Notes under the pieces: generated by a model
Told to the model about the DNA's origin: nothing
The model's input: the letters and a program-made list of their open reading frames with translations, nothing else
The model's database searches: none
Assembly: GCA_022414725.1 (NCBI GenBank)
Contig: CM039463.1
Span: forward strand, 28,163,571 to 28,227,570
Length of the DNA stretch: 64,000 nt
Reading direction: 5' to 3'
Origin: Microglena sp. YARC
Taxonomy: Eukaryota; Chlorophyta; Chlorophyceae; Chlamydomonadales; Chlamydomonadaceae
Shown: positions 10,159 to 22,828 of the stretch, piece by piece
How the letters are laid out: each line of letters opens with the position of its first letter
Numbering within the stretch: position 1 is the first letter of the stretch
Translations under genes and position numbers: made by a program

Positions 10159-10237
10159 AAGATAAACACATACAAGAGGATTTTGGGGGACTCGGGATAT
10201 TATGTAACATAATTCCCTTGTCCGAGTGTATCGTCCC

Positions 10238-10534
10238 ATGTTGTGTTGTCTTAAAGACCCCGTAGGATACGAAGAACACAAGCACGATCACAGAATGGAC
10301 CGTATCGCGTGCTTGCTAGATCGAACGACGCCACTTAGAGAAATATACAACAAGCACTCCCCACCCCCTGATAAATTTATGAAGGGCCGTGCACAAAGGT
10401 GTTTTGAGGAGTTCGAAAAAGAAAATCAAATCAAGACTGGAACAAAACAAGAAATCGTTGATACGATCGCAAGACTTTCGTATTCTGCTGAAAACATTAA
10501 AGATCTGGAACCAGCTAAGACATTATCATTGTGA
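10238..10534 (+). CDS. Small hypothetical protein
   Basis: A 98-residue intact frame starts at ATG 10,238; ATG 10,295 (MDRIACLLDRTTPLREIY) is a shorter alternative. It is charged and helical, with no membrane segment. Its 3' end runs into a tandem repeat and then the LINE, so its true end may be altered. Not recognised. Confidence 0.35.
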   Translation: MLCCLKDPVGYEEHKHDHRMDRIACLLDRTTPLREIYNKHSPPPDKFMKGRAQRCFEEFEKENQIKTGTKQEIVDTIARLSYSAENIKDLEPAKTLSL

Positions 10535-10605
10535 CTTTCGCATCAGGCGGCACCTGTCGAGTCACACACAGGGCGTCTTTCGCATCACGGCGGCACCTGT
10601 CGAGT
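10535..10605 (+). repeat. Tandem repeat at the LINE 5' junction
   Basis: Two units carry CTTTCGCATCA, then CGGCGGCACCTGTCGAGTCA, the second after a short GGGCGT spacer. A related string (CATCACGGCGG, CCTGTGTCGAGC) occurs at about 22,804-22,824 just past the LINE 3' end, so this may be a diverged target-site duplication. Confidence 0.5.
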
Positions 10606-10765
10606 CACTCACATTCCTCATATATACTGATTTTACCAAATATAACCGACAAACTTCGAGAGCAAATTTCGTAGGCGCTACTTCCCCTCCGCATTAGCGG
10701 AAACTGGATTCGGAATGCCGCGACGCTAGGCTTTGTAACGATCACACCCGCGAGGGAAATGAGCA

Positions 10766-13700
10766 ATGTGCCCCCATCTCAGATCCACCGCTCCCACCTC
10801 CACCTCCTCCAAAGTGATCCATCTCAATTGTCGGCGAGCAAGCAGTTCGAATCCAGGGAAGCAGCGCTCTGGAAGCACCAGAGCGCAGCAAAAACCCATG
10901 GGAAAAGGTAGGGAATATCAAAGCGCCCAACGCCACTGCCAGCATCACCCAACCAAATTCTACCACCAAATCCCCATACCGGGCGGATTACCAAATCTAC
11001 ACCAATCAAGAAGAACAACACCACGTTTCGAGCGGACACGCTGTCGCGAAGCGATCCTGGAACACCTGCTATACAGATATTCCAGGATGGGCACCTGCAT
11101 ACCAAATCCCACTAAGATCGTCACTACCCTCCGACGAATCCTGACCACCATAAAAAAAATATCATCTCCACCTCCAGCATCAAACATTCAAAAACCACCA
11201 CCAAACCCTACTATGGAAAAGTTTCCATCTCCAACGCGACGATCCACATCGTCGTCCTTCAAATCCTCCTAACAAGCACAGCCTTCCTACACCGCAACAC
11301 TTGCAACTCTCAAGCCCCACAACCCTCCAACGATACTATGCTCCGATATGGCCCCTACCAATCCAAGCTCCTCACAGGTGAGAACTACGAGTCGTGCCTC
11401 CCCAGTAACGACCTGTACTCACGCACCGACCCTCAACCTCCATCCGACCATCGCTGCGTCTCCCTGCTCTGCAACAACACACTCCATCCAAACCAACATC
11501 TCCCCCAATTCCACCCTTACTGGGATAATACCGTCCATCGCGGCGAAGGTGAGAGTCCTATTGAATCCTGCAGATTCAATGGGGGGCAAAAAGCCTGACG
11601 GCAGCCCCCAAAATGGAAAGCATAAGCCTGACGGCAGCTATCCGAACCTCGCAAATAACAATATCTCCTCGACAGGTCTCAGTGGCACCAAGCCTGTGCT
11701 CGAATCCAGAGGGGACGTCCTCTACCCCCCCCGAGGATTCACCGCGCAACGCCACTTCTTCCTGGATGCTCACCATACAGCGAGCCATCCGAGGCCTATG
11801 AGACCCACGAGGAAATTAACGCAACCACCCACCCTCCGTCACCCAACGACGAATCAGTCTTCCACAAACATCGACCCCTTCGCGGCCGAGCTGAGCGACC
11901 AAACAGTTTGTGACTTACCCCATCCACGGCATTCCCCAAGATGCCAAGATTATCAAGGTGGTGCTGGGAGGCATTGTTGGCAACACCACCAGCATGAGGC
12001 TTACCAACAGGCCTAGACCCGGCTTCTTCCCTGACAATGCCTTGGCTTGCACCACCCCTGACTCTGTTGCTAGGCATGTCAACGCAGCATTCCGCCAGAT
12101 GCCCCCTGGCATACTGCTGGCGACATCAGTGAGAAGCATGTCGATCAAGTCCGCAGCACCCCTACTACACCTGTAGAGTGGAAAGTAACAGTCCATATTC
12201 ATGCCACTCACCTGCACAAACTCCCCCTCCTGACTATCAAACACCTCTGCAACTTTGCAGTCCTATCCAAAAGCAGAAACCTTGAGACAGGGGTACCCAC
12301 TCTCACCCTCTAGTAAACACCAACACCTCATTCCCTGCAAAATCTTAGTCAATATTGAAGACAGTGAGAGCCTCTATCCCAAGGGCACCATCTCTAGAGC
12401 CTACATCATCACTAGACTTACCTCCCTGGGCAGGTCCACCAGAAACCCTGCCTGGCAGATCATTGATGTTTGTCAGCAGGCCAGGATCTCCACCCATACT
12501 CCCAGTGGAAGTGTCCTCTCAGAGCAACCACTGCACCTACTGCCACAACACTTGTACCCATCCCCCACTATCCCCCCAGAACAACCATACCCTGCACACC
12601 CACCAGCCCCAGGGGCATCTCCAGACCCCCTAGCTGAAGGGGGAGATGAGCATATGACAGAAGCACAGGGCACAGATGTCACTGACTCTCCCACACCCCT
12701 CTCCAACCCTGATGCCCCTGGCCATGACCATGCCCTTCCCACCAAGAAGGCCTGTCAAGGGGCCAAGAAGCAGAAGACCGCAGATGATGCAGAAGTCACA
12801 GGACCCCCCAGGAAACTCACCTCACCCTCACCTCCCCTCAGCTTCTCTGTCCCAGTGACTTATCCCCCCCCTGACTACCCTCGACTTCCACGACATCGAG
12901 GAGGTTCGCCGAGCCTCTGAAGCTTACATGCACTCCGACTGGAGGAACATCGAAGCAGAAGACAAACCCAACTGGCTTGTGAAGCTCGAGGTCATCCTCC
13001 AGCTTGCCTTGATTAACACAGAAGACCAAGTCGCCACCATTACATTGCATAACTCACTCAACTTCATGATGGTAGAGACCACTCGCGACAACAGGACTGT
13101 CACCAGCGCCATGTGCGCTACTCCCGCAATCAAGGAGTCCATTGAGTCCCTGCTCCCCCTCCACATCAGGAGGACTGGCCACTACAGCCTCTTCATCAGT
13201 CCCTCTCACATCCCCTCAGATGCCTACCAGTGCTCAGTGATCTTGAAGACTGACCAGATTGTCAACCTTGAAGACCGCCTTGGACTGCACCAAGCCATCA
13301 TGGAATCCAACAGTCACTACCTCGCTACTCTGAGGAGGATGTTCCCCAAGGAGCTGGAGGGCCTTGATGAGGACCTACACTCACCAGACCTATGGGACAT
13401 CATCTCCAGGGAAAAGATCTGCAGCTATGATGTCACCACTGCTGCTCACATTAACAACTCCCTTGTCACCAGGGAGGGCATCCCCCTCCACTTACATGAT
13501 CCTATCACCAGGTCAACACAAGCCAACCGAGGCATCCACCTCATGCTCTTAAACAGAGCTACAGTCCTGATAACCTTCCTCTCCACCAGAGGCATCCTCC
13601 ATTCTGGTGGCTCTACCTACACCCTCAGGCCCTCCTTCCTCCCTGACTACGACCCTGCCATGACCAAGGGCAAGCCAGGCAAGATCTGGAACTGCCTGGC

Positions 13701-14204
13701 CACTTGGATGATCAGGAGAGAGATCTCAAGAATTCCGCCAAGGGAGAAGGCCCCCTTGACCCCCACACCAAGGGTGACCTGGACCAATGGAAAGGCTCTC
13801 AAGACCTCCCTGGATGGACACCCCCCGAGTACCATGTCACCACCTACCAGAAGGCCATTGTTGACATGCTCCTCAACCATGCAACCCCTGACCCACCTGC
13901 AGCCTGGCCACCTGCACCCTACGAAGCCGCTAATGATGATGACATCTTTGGAGCAGGTGCCATCACCAGTGAGCACTGCAACACCCCAGCAGACCCTGAA
14001 CTGGGAAATGACTGGAGCAGCTTCCTCCAAACAGCTGCTCTCAAGGTAAACCCCAATCAAACCAAACCCTATAGTACCTTCTACATCTGCATCCCTGCCA
14101 CCAAAAAACCAACAACATCAAAACACTCACCACTCCACAGGTTGCCAGCACCACAGCCAACAAGGCCTACCCAAAGCCACCACCTACAAGGGACACAGAA
14201 GTAG
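10766..14204 (+). pseudogene. LINE ORF1 region (gag-like), frameshifted
   Basis: Long C-rich frames follow one another (11,348-12,016; 12,255-12,920; 12,928-14,049; 13,704-14,204) with overlaps typical of one ORF broken by indels. They encode a Pro/Ser/Thr-rich N-terminal part, a polar TEAQGTD/GAKKQKT linker with a nuclear-localisation-like basic patch, then a folded-looking segment beginning YMHSDWRNIEAEDKPNW. No CCHC knuckle or RRM was identified. Its role as the nucleic-acid-binding ORF1 product is inferred only from its position. Confidence 0.55.
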
Positions 14205-15629
14205 CAAACCCCTGGACCTCTGGATAACAGCACTGCTCCTCCTGCTCTTCTCTCTTATCAGCATTACCCACTGTCTCAGTGGAAACATCCATAGCAAGAG
14301 CAACAAGAATAGGAAAATATACATGGATATGAGCCCTCTGGACACTATCTCCTTAATCATAGTCCCTGCCAGACCAAAGGCACAGCCTGCCAATCCTGTG
14401 CTGAGATTACAACCTGTAACAGATTAAACCTTGCCTGCACTCTTCCCTCCCCTATCTCTCCTGCTCTCACTCTAACCCATGGACAGCTCAGACACTCAGG
14501 AAGATGCTCACAGCAGTAAGTACCCCTACAGCTGCCCCCTCTCCACTCCTCCTACACCCCCACACTCAGAGGAGTAGACCCAGAGGAAGCAGACGCCTAC
14601 AAAGTAAGTCTGAGTCTGCCCCATACTGGGAAGCCCAAACAGCCTCCCACTGCCAAATTCACTCCATCAACGCCTACCTTGGATACAAAGCCATGGATAT
14701 CACCTAGTCCTAGACTTTGCTAACAAACTCCACACTCAAGTCACTAGAGCCACTGATAATCACTGGAAGGTTATGGGATCATATTCTCTCAACCCCTCTG
14801 GAAACTATAATAATGCCCTTATTGACTAGCTACACCTTCACCAGGCCAGACTGGCACTGGATACCTGGTCAGCCACAGGAACCACCCATACACACCACTA
14901 CACACCTCATCTCCTAACACTGAAGAAAACTATGAAACAGGCATCCAACTTGGTAGCACCAAACAACAAATTCTTAGCAGAATTCCCATCAATAGCACCA
15001 AATTCATACTGCACTACTGGTCCAATGGCTATGGTCATGCAATCACTATCAAATACTACAAACAATAAATGGTACAACCTTGACTCTGAACTCTCTGGGC
15101 CCACCATCCTAACCCCCCAAGACTGGCACCAGCTCCAGGGGTGCATCTACACTCTTAGCCAGGCTACACCCTCCTTCCATGGCTATCCATTTCAACCTGA
15201 TCTCTATTTTGATCCAAACCAATCCCCACCCTAATACCAATGATACCATCCTAGACGACTCTCAACAGATCAACACCTACACCAATCTACCACCTTCACC
15301 ACCAGATCAAACAATCCCTACCACTCAAAATAACACTGAAACACCCACAGACGAAGATGATGTTATCTATCTAGTATCTGAGGATGAATCCCACACAAAA
15401 CATAAGAAACCCTACACCTCTACCAAAAAACCTAAAAAATCCAAGAAACCACCACCACTAAAAAACGGTCACGAAGTGACCTTCCCTCCCCAATACAGGC
15501 AGCAAGGCTCCCCACCCCCCAGCAGGCCTACCATCCCTGAATACAACAAGCTCAGACAGACCTGGATCCCTGGAGCTCCCCCCTCAGCCAAGAAGCAGCA
15601 GTCCATCAGCACTACCAAGCCACCTCACC
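14205..15629 (+). other. LINE region between ORF1 and endonuclease
   Basis: C-rich, with several short frames (for example 14,932-15,234 and 15,179-15,787) but none that I can assign. The last includes an acidic DEDDVIYLVSEDE stretch followed by Lys/Pro-rich sequence and may be the N-terminal part of ORF2. Confidence 0.5.
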
Positions 15630-18600
15630 GGAGAAACGTAGTAAGCCTAAATATTCTGAACAAACCTCAGACCACCCTGTCCAACAGCAGGAGCACATTC
15701 TTAATGACACCAACATCACCACTATCAACTGCAGGGGAATTGGATCCTCCTGGGAAGTCATCTATGATCACATTAGATCCAGGATAATGATATAATAAAT
15801 TCTCACTGAAACCAAACTACTCTCACACAGAAAATCCATTCTAAACATGATTAAATCAGACATGCATGATTATCACTTCCACCACAACAGCAAAACTACT
15901 CTCCAAGCTACCAGCCCTGACAAAATAGTCACCCCCTCAGCAGGGGTCATTACACTAATCAGGAAAACAGTCACTGCTCACCCAGTCAATCATGAAACTC
16001 CAGTCGAACTCTCTGGACACATTACCCACCAAACCATAAACAACATAACCCATGTCCTGGGCGTCTACATGCCCTGTAACAATGCCCTCAAAAAGAGAGC
16101 ACATCTACTCCTACATCCACCACATTACTGAGAAAAATCCTACCCACCACTACATCCTAGCAGGGGACTGGAATGCCACATGCCACACCACTGACAGAAG
16201 CAGTCTAACCAAATATCCAGATGACATTTCTCACCAGCAACACATTTCTCAACTCTGTATCACTCCACAACCACAACCCAGACCTCACACATATTTTTCT
16301 TGCAGCAACAACACCCCCTACAGCAGTCGTATTGATGATATCCTGCTCATCACCCACCTCCGGGCACCCACACCACTGAAAGCACCCACCAAATGGGGGA
16401 CACCTTAGACCACCATGCACTTGAGCAACGCCTCACCTCCACTCTCCTTCCCCTCCTGCCATACCTCCAACCAACACCTACACCTCCCCTCAGCTCCTCC
16501 TCCCTCTTAAACAATCAGACAAAGAGAAAACTAGGCAAGCCATCACTACTCAATACCTCCACCAATTTCTGAGCTCCCACACTAACATAGAATCCGCCTG
16601 GCAAAACTGCTCAGGACCTTCTTGGGAAGACAGGACTGCCTCTCACATTCAATCCATCCGGCAGGAACTGATGACTGCACTTCCAGAAGACCTCAACAGT
16701 ATGGCGACCACCTTATGACCACCCTGCATCAAGCCCTCAGTATCATGATAGAGACTTGCCCCACTAAACAAACCATTTCTGGCATCTTCCTTCCCAGAAA
16801 GACAGCTAAATCCTACCAACAACTTAACCAACACGTGAAACACATTAAAACTCTCCGCACCCAATCCTACTCCATGGACCAATCTGGATATGATAACCTG
16901 CGCTCTTCCCCATCCTTTCCCCAGACTGCCCTCTACAAACTAAAACGCAAGTCCAACTTCTCTCTCCTCCACAACCCCCTTCTTTACCCAATACCGTCAA
17001 TCACTCACTGATGACATACAACACACTATCCAGGAGCTACGCACTATCCAAGCCCTGCAAAAGGAGGAAAGAAGCACCAAGGCCATCAAGAAGTTTCGCC
17101 ATCGCCTTAATACACAGGCGCGGGTTATGCATAGACACATCTTCAAACCAGACGGCCAACCCCACTCTCCCACTGTCCTTCTTAACCAGCAAACTGGAAC
17201 CCTACATACTAAAACTAACGATCTCCTTGACCTTTTGACCAAACACATGGGCAAACTCATGTCCCCCCTGTGCCCCCACCCAATGGCAACTACGCTGCCT
17301 ACTCCACCCCTCCCCCCTGGGAAACACACACTGACAAATTTCAACTCGAAACCCCCGCCACCTCTATTCAGCATACTGCCTCACCCTACACCTACCTCTC
17401 ATCTCCAACTGCCTACACCGACTGCATCAGAAAACTGGCCACAAATAAAGCCACAGGACCAGATGGATACCCAATGAATTACTGATGTGTCTCCCCACCG
17501 AAATGCACACTGTCATTCACAAACTTATGCAAATCTCCTGGATCCTGGAGAAACCCCAGACTGCTGGAAAACTTCTCACACAGTTATGCTTTACAAAAAA
17601 TCTGACCCATACCTTCCCCAGAACTATAGACCCATAGGACTTAACAATTCTGTGGCTAAACTCTGGACCTCTCTCATCACCAACACAATTTCCACCTACT
17701 CAGAAACCAATCATATTCTCAGCACCTGCCAAGAGGGATTCAGAAAAGACAAGAGCACCTATAGGCAGCTCCTCAACCTCCTTCACAACATAGAGGATGC
17801 CTCCCTCTTCCAACAAGACTTGTACGCAGCTTACTTTGACTTTAGCTCTGCCTTCAACATGATAGATCACCAAAAACTTCTTTGCATTATGCACAACCTT
17901 GGATTCACCCACGACACCATAGACACAGTCAAAGGGATCTACACCAACTCCAACACTCACATCCTCCTTAACAACACACCTGGTCAACCCATCCCCATCA
18001 CCAGGGGATCCATCCAAGGGGACACACTCTCCCCTCTCCTCTTCATCATCTTTATTGAACCCCTCCACCGATGGCTATGCTCAGGAGGCAGGGGATACCG
18101 CGCTGCCTCCCTTCCCACCGCGGAGGCTGACGAGCACCTCACCAGCAGCCTGGGGTATGCGGATGACACCGCAGTCCTCACTGGAACGGTCGAGGACCTC
18201 CGCATCCAATGTGGTAAAGTCCAACTGTTCAGCACCTGGTCTGGCATCCCTCTCAATGCTACCAAATGTGTGGTCAGTGGCATCCTTCACAAGACACACC
18301 CCTCAAACCCCACCCACAATGATATCCTCAAACAAAGACTCCATGACAAAATAACCCTTGGAGACACATATGCCACTTATCAACCACCAGATATAGCCTA
18401 CAAATACTTAGGAGTCCACATCTCTCTCACCCTCAACTGGAAAACCCAACTGCATGCCACCCTTGACATTATTCACACCAAGGGCCTACATATACTCAAC
18501 AAAGCTAAAAGCAGGGCAACCCCTGAACAATGCATACGTATAATCACACAATGCATCAGAGCAGCCATCAAATACCCTATGATCGTAGCCCCCTTCTCTC

Positions 18601-21600
18601 TCACAGACATCCACATTATAGATAAAGCAGTACTTAAGACAGTCAAACTGTGCAGCAGCCTTCCCATGTCCTTCCCCACTAGGGCACTACACCTGCCCAA
18701 AACAGAGGCAGGCCTAGGGATCCCCTCTCTCCTCACTGAATATACACAAATTACTGCCTCTGCCCTCACCCACGCCATGAATGACACTGGACGCCTGGGC
18801 ATACTAACCAAATCTCTCCTCACTAAAACCTTCAAAACTTTCCACACTCTCACTCCAACCTCTCTCTCTCCCAAACTCCTCCAATATTCATCTCTTGCCC
18901 GGCAACTTCAACTCCTAGACCATTCAAACATCCAAATCACCTGGAATGACACAGAACTCCTGGATAAGCTCAACATCCAATCAGTACTCCCTCAACCTGC
19001 TCACATCCCTGTCTCCCTTGTGACTCCCTTCCACGATCTAGGGATCTATACATACCACGACCTGGTTACTCCAGCAGGCACTCACCTTATCACTACCACG
19101 GATCTCCCTCTTATCACACAGGGCAAAGTAACAAAGCACCATCGGCGCTCCCTCAACCTCCTTACAGCACACCTCACTGGCAACAGCCCCGACCTGCTCC
19201 CCTCCCTCAGCCATGCCAACCCTCTTCCATTACCGCAGCGACGACTTACCTCGTCATACACCATCCCACCCAAACCGTCAGCCTATGCGCAGAACATGTT
19301 TGTCGCCGCCCGGCCTCCACCCCAACTCAGCGCTACCCCACCAGCCGAGCGCAACCTCCTGTCAAGGAAGCGGACTACACAGCAGACCCTCTCCGTGACA
19401 TCAGCGGGGAAACAATGGTGGGCGTGGACCACCTGCAACTCCACAGCCGAATGGAACGCCAACGTCGACCATTACGGTAAAGCATGGGGCAACAACGAAG
19501 CAGCGACAACCTGGGCATCCCGCCTTCACCTCTGCAAGGCCATCCTCCGCGGCCCAGCCAAGCCCTTCTTTAAGCACTACAACATTACTAAGGCCTCCAA
19601 CCCTGATCTTCTCAAGGCAGCAATGCTCCACCCTACCCCTGGATCCCCTTCCCCCCCTACCCGTCTCCTTCACCTCACCTATGGTAACCAGTACACACCC
19701 CTCAGCATCACCAGCTGGCGCAGCAAACGGACCATGGACACTAGGACACCAGCATCACCACCACTGCCCACCTCCAATGGGCCCCCATCACCATGCACAA
19801 CGACCATATCAGTCAATATACCCAAATTGGTTACACTATCCTTCACAGTAAACCAATTACTCCCACCACCTCTGAGGTCCACTGGAAACCACAACCATAC
19901 CACACCACCCACCTCATCACCATGCTGGGCCAATCCACCTATGACACCCTTCTCCAGGCCTTCAAAGACACACCCACCACCACAACCCATCTTAACCCCA
20001 GAAGAGACTCCCACCTTACTAACTCCCAGCAACAGGGACAATGGGCCACTACACCTGGCTTCAATGCTGATAACCATGCCCTTGTCCACAAACTTCTTCA
20101 CATAGACACTCATGACCGAAACCCTACCTGGGACATCCAACCACCACTCAAACACACAGCCCAAACTGGCATCCTCACTGGCTCAGAAGGCCAGCAAACC
20201 CACACGCATGCAGACACTACATTCCTCTACAACCCCGCCGGGAAATGTGTGGGCCATAGTACCAACACCCTTCTCACCTCCCTCCACACACACTATGAAT
20301 ACAATAAAACTACACGCCCTTCAACTTGGAACCAACTCACACAAGGAGGATTCTTACCTGACCTTGCAGCCCTATACACCAGACACAAGGACACCCCTGC
20401 CTCCACCTACACTCTTCCCTCAGCCCTGCACCAAGCTAACCTACACCTCAACATCACCCATCACCGCACTGCTACTCCACTCAACCTAGATTCTGCCTAT
20501 GCAGAATTTTCCTCCATAAACCCAGCTGACCAGCTCTTTGGAGCCAACGGGGATCTCTTCCACAGCATCTGGACAGGGGCATCACTGGTGGACATCCCTA
20601 CCTCCGTCACCGATGCACACAAGGCACTCAGGTGGGCTCTAGCCAGTGCTGACCACGCAGAAGCACAACACATCCCAACATGCACTGTCTTACTCATCCC
20701 AGGCAACTATAATGCCCCCTACAAGAAACTTCTGCACCACCCCTGGATCCACCACGTGGACACCAGACCTTTCTCTGAAATCTACAGCACCTCTGAAACC
20801 TGGCTAGGGGGCAAACATCACAACCCTACCTCCTCCCACAAGCTCCACATTCTCATCATCAGCAACCCAAGCAGCCAACCTGAATACCTAAACCGTCTCC
20901 AGGGTTCACAGACATCTGGTCACAGCACATGCTCAGCATCTCACCCTTCTGGGAACCACATAACCTCCCTACACATCCTACCCTTACCTCCTCAGACACA
21001 CAAATCACCTACCCCAGGACTCTTAAATCCCTCACTACTCTGCCCTGGCAGCCTACCACCCACCACTGCCCCCCTCTGCTTCCCACAGTCATCTACCCCT
21101 GCCACTACTCAGCCATACCTACCCTAGGTCTGCAGGTCTATACTGATGGCAGCCTAATCAAGGGAGCCCCTGGCACCCCCAGCAAAATAGGTGCAGGGGT
21201 CTACATACCTGTGGCTGGTATGAGCTATTCCATTAACCCAGGAGGCCAAGGCGCCACCAGAACTAACAACCGGGCTGAATTAGTGGCCATCCACCAAGCC
21301 ATAGCACACATTGATTATACCACTGACCTCACCTTGCACACTGACAGCCTCTGCTCACTCCAACTCATTAACAAAATGATTCAAGATCCTACTACCTCTA
21401 CACGTTCTCTCCACTCTGTACTCCTGCATTCTATCCGCACTCACCTTGTCCAACGCATTCTGGCAGGATCACACACTACCCTCTGCAAAGTACGCTCACA
21501 CACTGGCATATTGGGCAATGATAGAGCAGATGCACTAGCACGCAATGCAGCCACCAACCCAGCATCTGTACGATACACCGACACCACTGGAGAACAACCC

Positions 21601-22582
21601 CGCCACAACACCTATTGGCCCACTGTCCAACCCCCCTGCACACCTCTTGGCACAACTCCCCCACGAGCCCTAGCACCTAACCTCACCAACGGGATCAGCC
21701 TTAACCTTCCCACTAGCTGCCACCTCGGACAGCATCCCCTCAAAGGCATATATGCCACCACCTGGGCTGATAACACCCCCTTGCATCTACCCCACTCTAG
21801 CAATAAATTCTGGACATCCTCCCACATCACCCACAAAACTAAGTTCTGCATCCTCAAGGCCAGATGGGGCCGACTGTGGAACAAGAAGCTCGCCTATCGC
21901 TGGAAGATGCCCTATGCTAACAACCCCAACCCTGCCACCTCCCCCACATGCCCTATTTGTACCACCCACGAGGACGGAGCTGGTCACATTCTTGCTGGCT
22001 GCACACACGCCACCTTCAAGGGCATGTACATCAAGCGTCATGACGCAGCTGTCCACTTACTGCACAAGGCCATCAGCAAAGGCGCCCTTGGATCCCGCCG
22101 CGTTATCATGGACGCAGGCAGGCTGGAGGACCTCCCCCGCGGAGTCCTTGGCAAAACACTGCCTGACTGGTTACGCCCTCCCTCCATCCCAGCAGAGATC
22201 TGGCCCAAACTGAGGCCAGATCTCGCCATCCTGCCCGAGGTGGACTCACCCACCATTGCTGCTGACAAGGAAATCTGGATTCTAGAGCTGGGATACTGCT
22301 CTGACACCAACCATGCCACTAAGGCAAAGGATAAAACATGCCCAACACACCCAGTTGGTGGCCGGCCTTAGACTAGCTGGCTACCTTGTTCACTACCTAG
22401 TTGTTACCATTGGCACCACTGGCACCATCCCCAGAACCTTTGTGACCTCCATGACCACCCTTGGTCTTACCAATTTAGAAACTCTCACACTAGCAGACCA
22501 GCTGCACCACCACTCTGTTGACAGCTTTCAGACTATTTTACAATGTCGTAGATTCATGGAACACCACCCCGCCGGAGATTAA
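15630..22582 (+). pseudogene. LINE ORF2: APE endonuclease, RT, RNase H, PD-(D/E)XK-like
   Basis: Domains in order. An APE endonuclease at ~15,700-16,420 shows NCRGIGSSWE, LTETKLL, LAGDWNATCHTTDR and SRIDDILL in shifting frames. The reverse transcriptase lies in the 17,487-20,105 frame, with YRPIGLNNSVAKL, YFDFSSAFNMIDH (motif A), RGSIQGDTLSPLLF and YADDTAV (motif C, ~18,155). An RNase H at ~21,130-21,560 shows YTDGS, NRAELVA, TDSLCS and GNDRADALA. A CPIC-x-H-x-C knuckle follows at ~21,950, then RPDLAILPE-x-WILELGY at ~22,210-22,300, which has PD-(D/E)XK spacing. Frameshifts fall at several points in the APE, near 19,750, near 20,900 and near 22,335. The catalytic residues of RT and RNase H are still visible. 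Confidence 0.85.
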
Positions 22583-22766
22583 CATTTTTTGGTCCAGCTA
22601 GTGCCACCCACGTGACCGACTGAAATGACTCTCAGTCCGCCACGGGTGGGATCACAACTAGTACTGGATCTTTTTTGTGTTTATCTATGGTGACTACAGC
22701 TAGCTTCTGCGTACGCTGTGGTGTCCTTAATTTCACGTCCTTAGAGTTTTCATATTTCTTGGATGT

Positions 22767-22790
22767 AACAATTTCATTTCATTTCATTTG
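22767..22790 (+). repeat. ATTTC simple-repeat tail of the LINE
   Basis: Three to four ATTTC units follow the LINE 3' untranslated sequence; many non-LTR elements end in short tandem tails. 22,583-22,766 is the 3' untranslated region and contains no ORF. Confidence 0.6.
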
Positions 22791-22828
22791 GTGACCGCCC
22801 TCATCACGGCGGATCCTGTGTCGAGCAG

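Larger units (their letters stand above)
10606..22790 (+). mobile_element. Non-LTR retrotransposon (LINE), about 12 kb, degenerate
   Basis: The element reads left to right: a gag-like ORF1 region, an APE-type endonuclease, reverse transcriptase, RNase H, a zinc-binding knuckle and a C-terminal PD-(D/E)XK-like segment, ending in an ATTTC simple repeat. Its base composition is strongly C-rich on the plus strand, unlike its neighbours. ORF1 and ORF2 are both broken by several frameshifts, so the copy is old or poorly assembled. The 5' boundary is approximate. Two nucleases in one ORF recalls the Dualen/RandI clade described from green algae; that placement is inference. It looks host-derived rather than viral. 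Confidence 0.85.
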
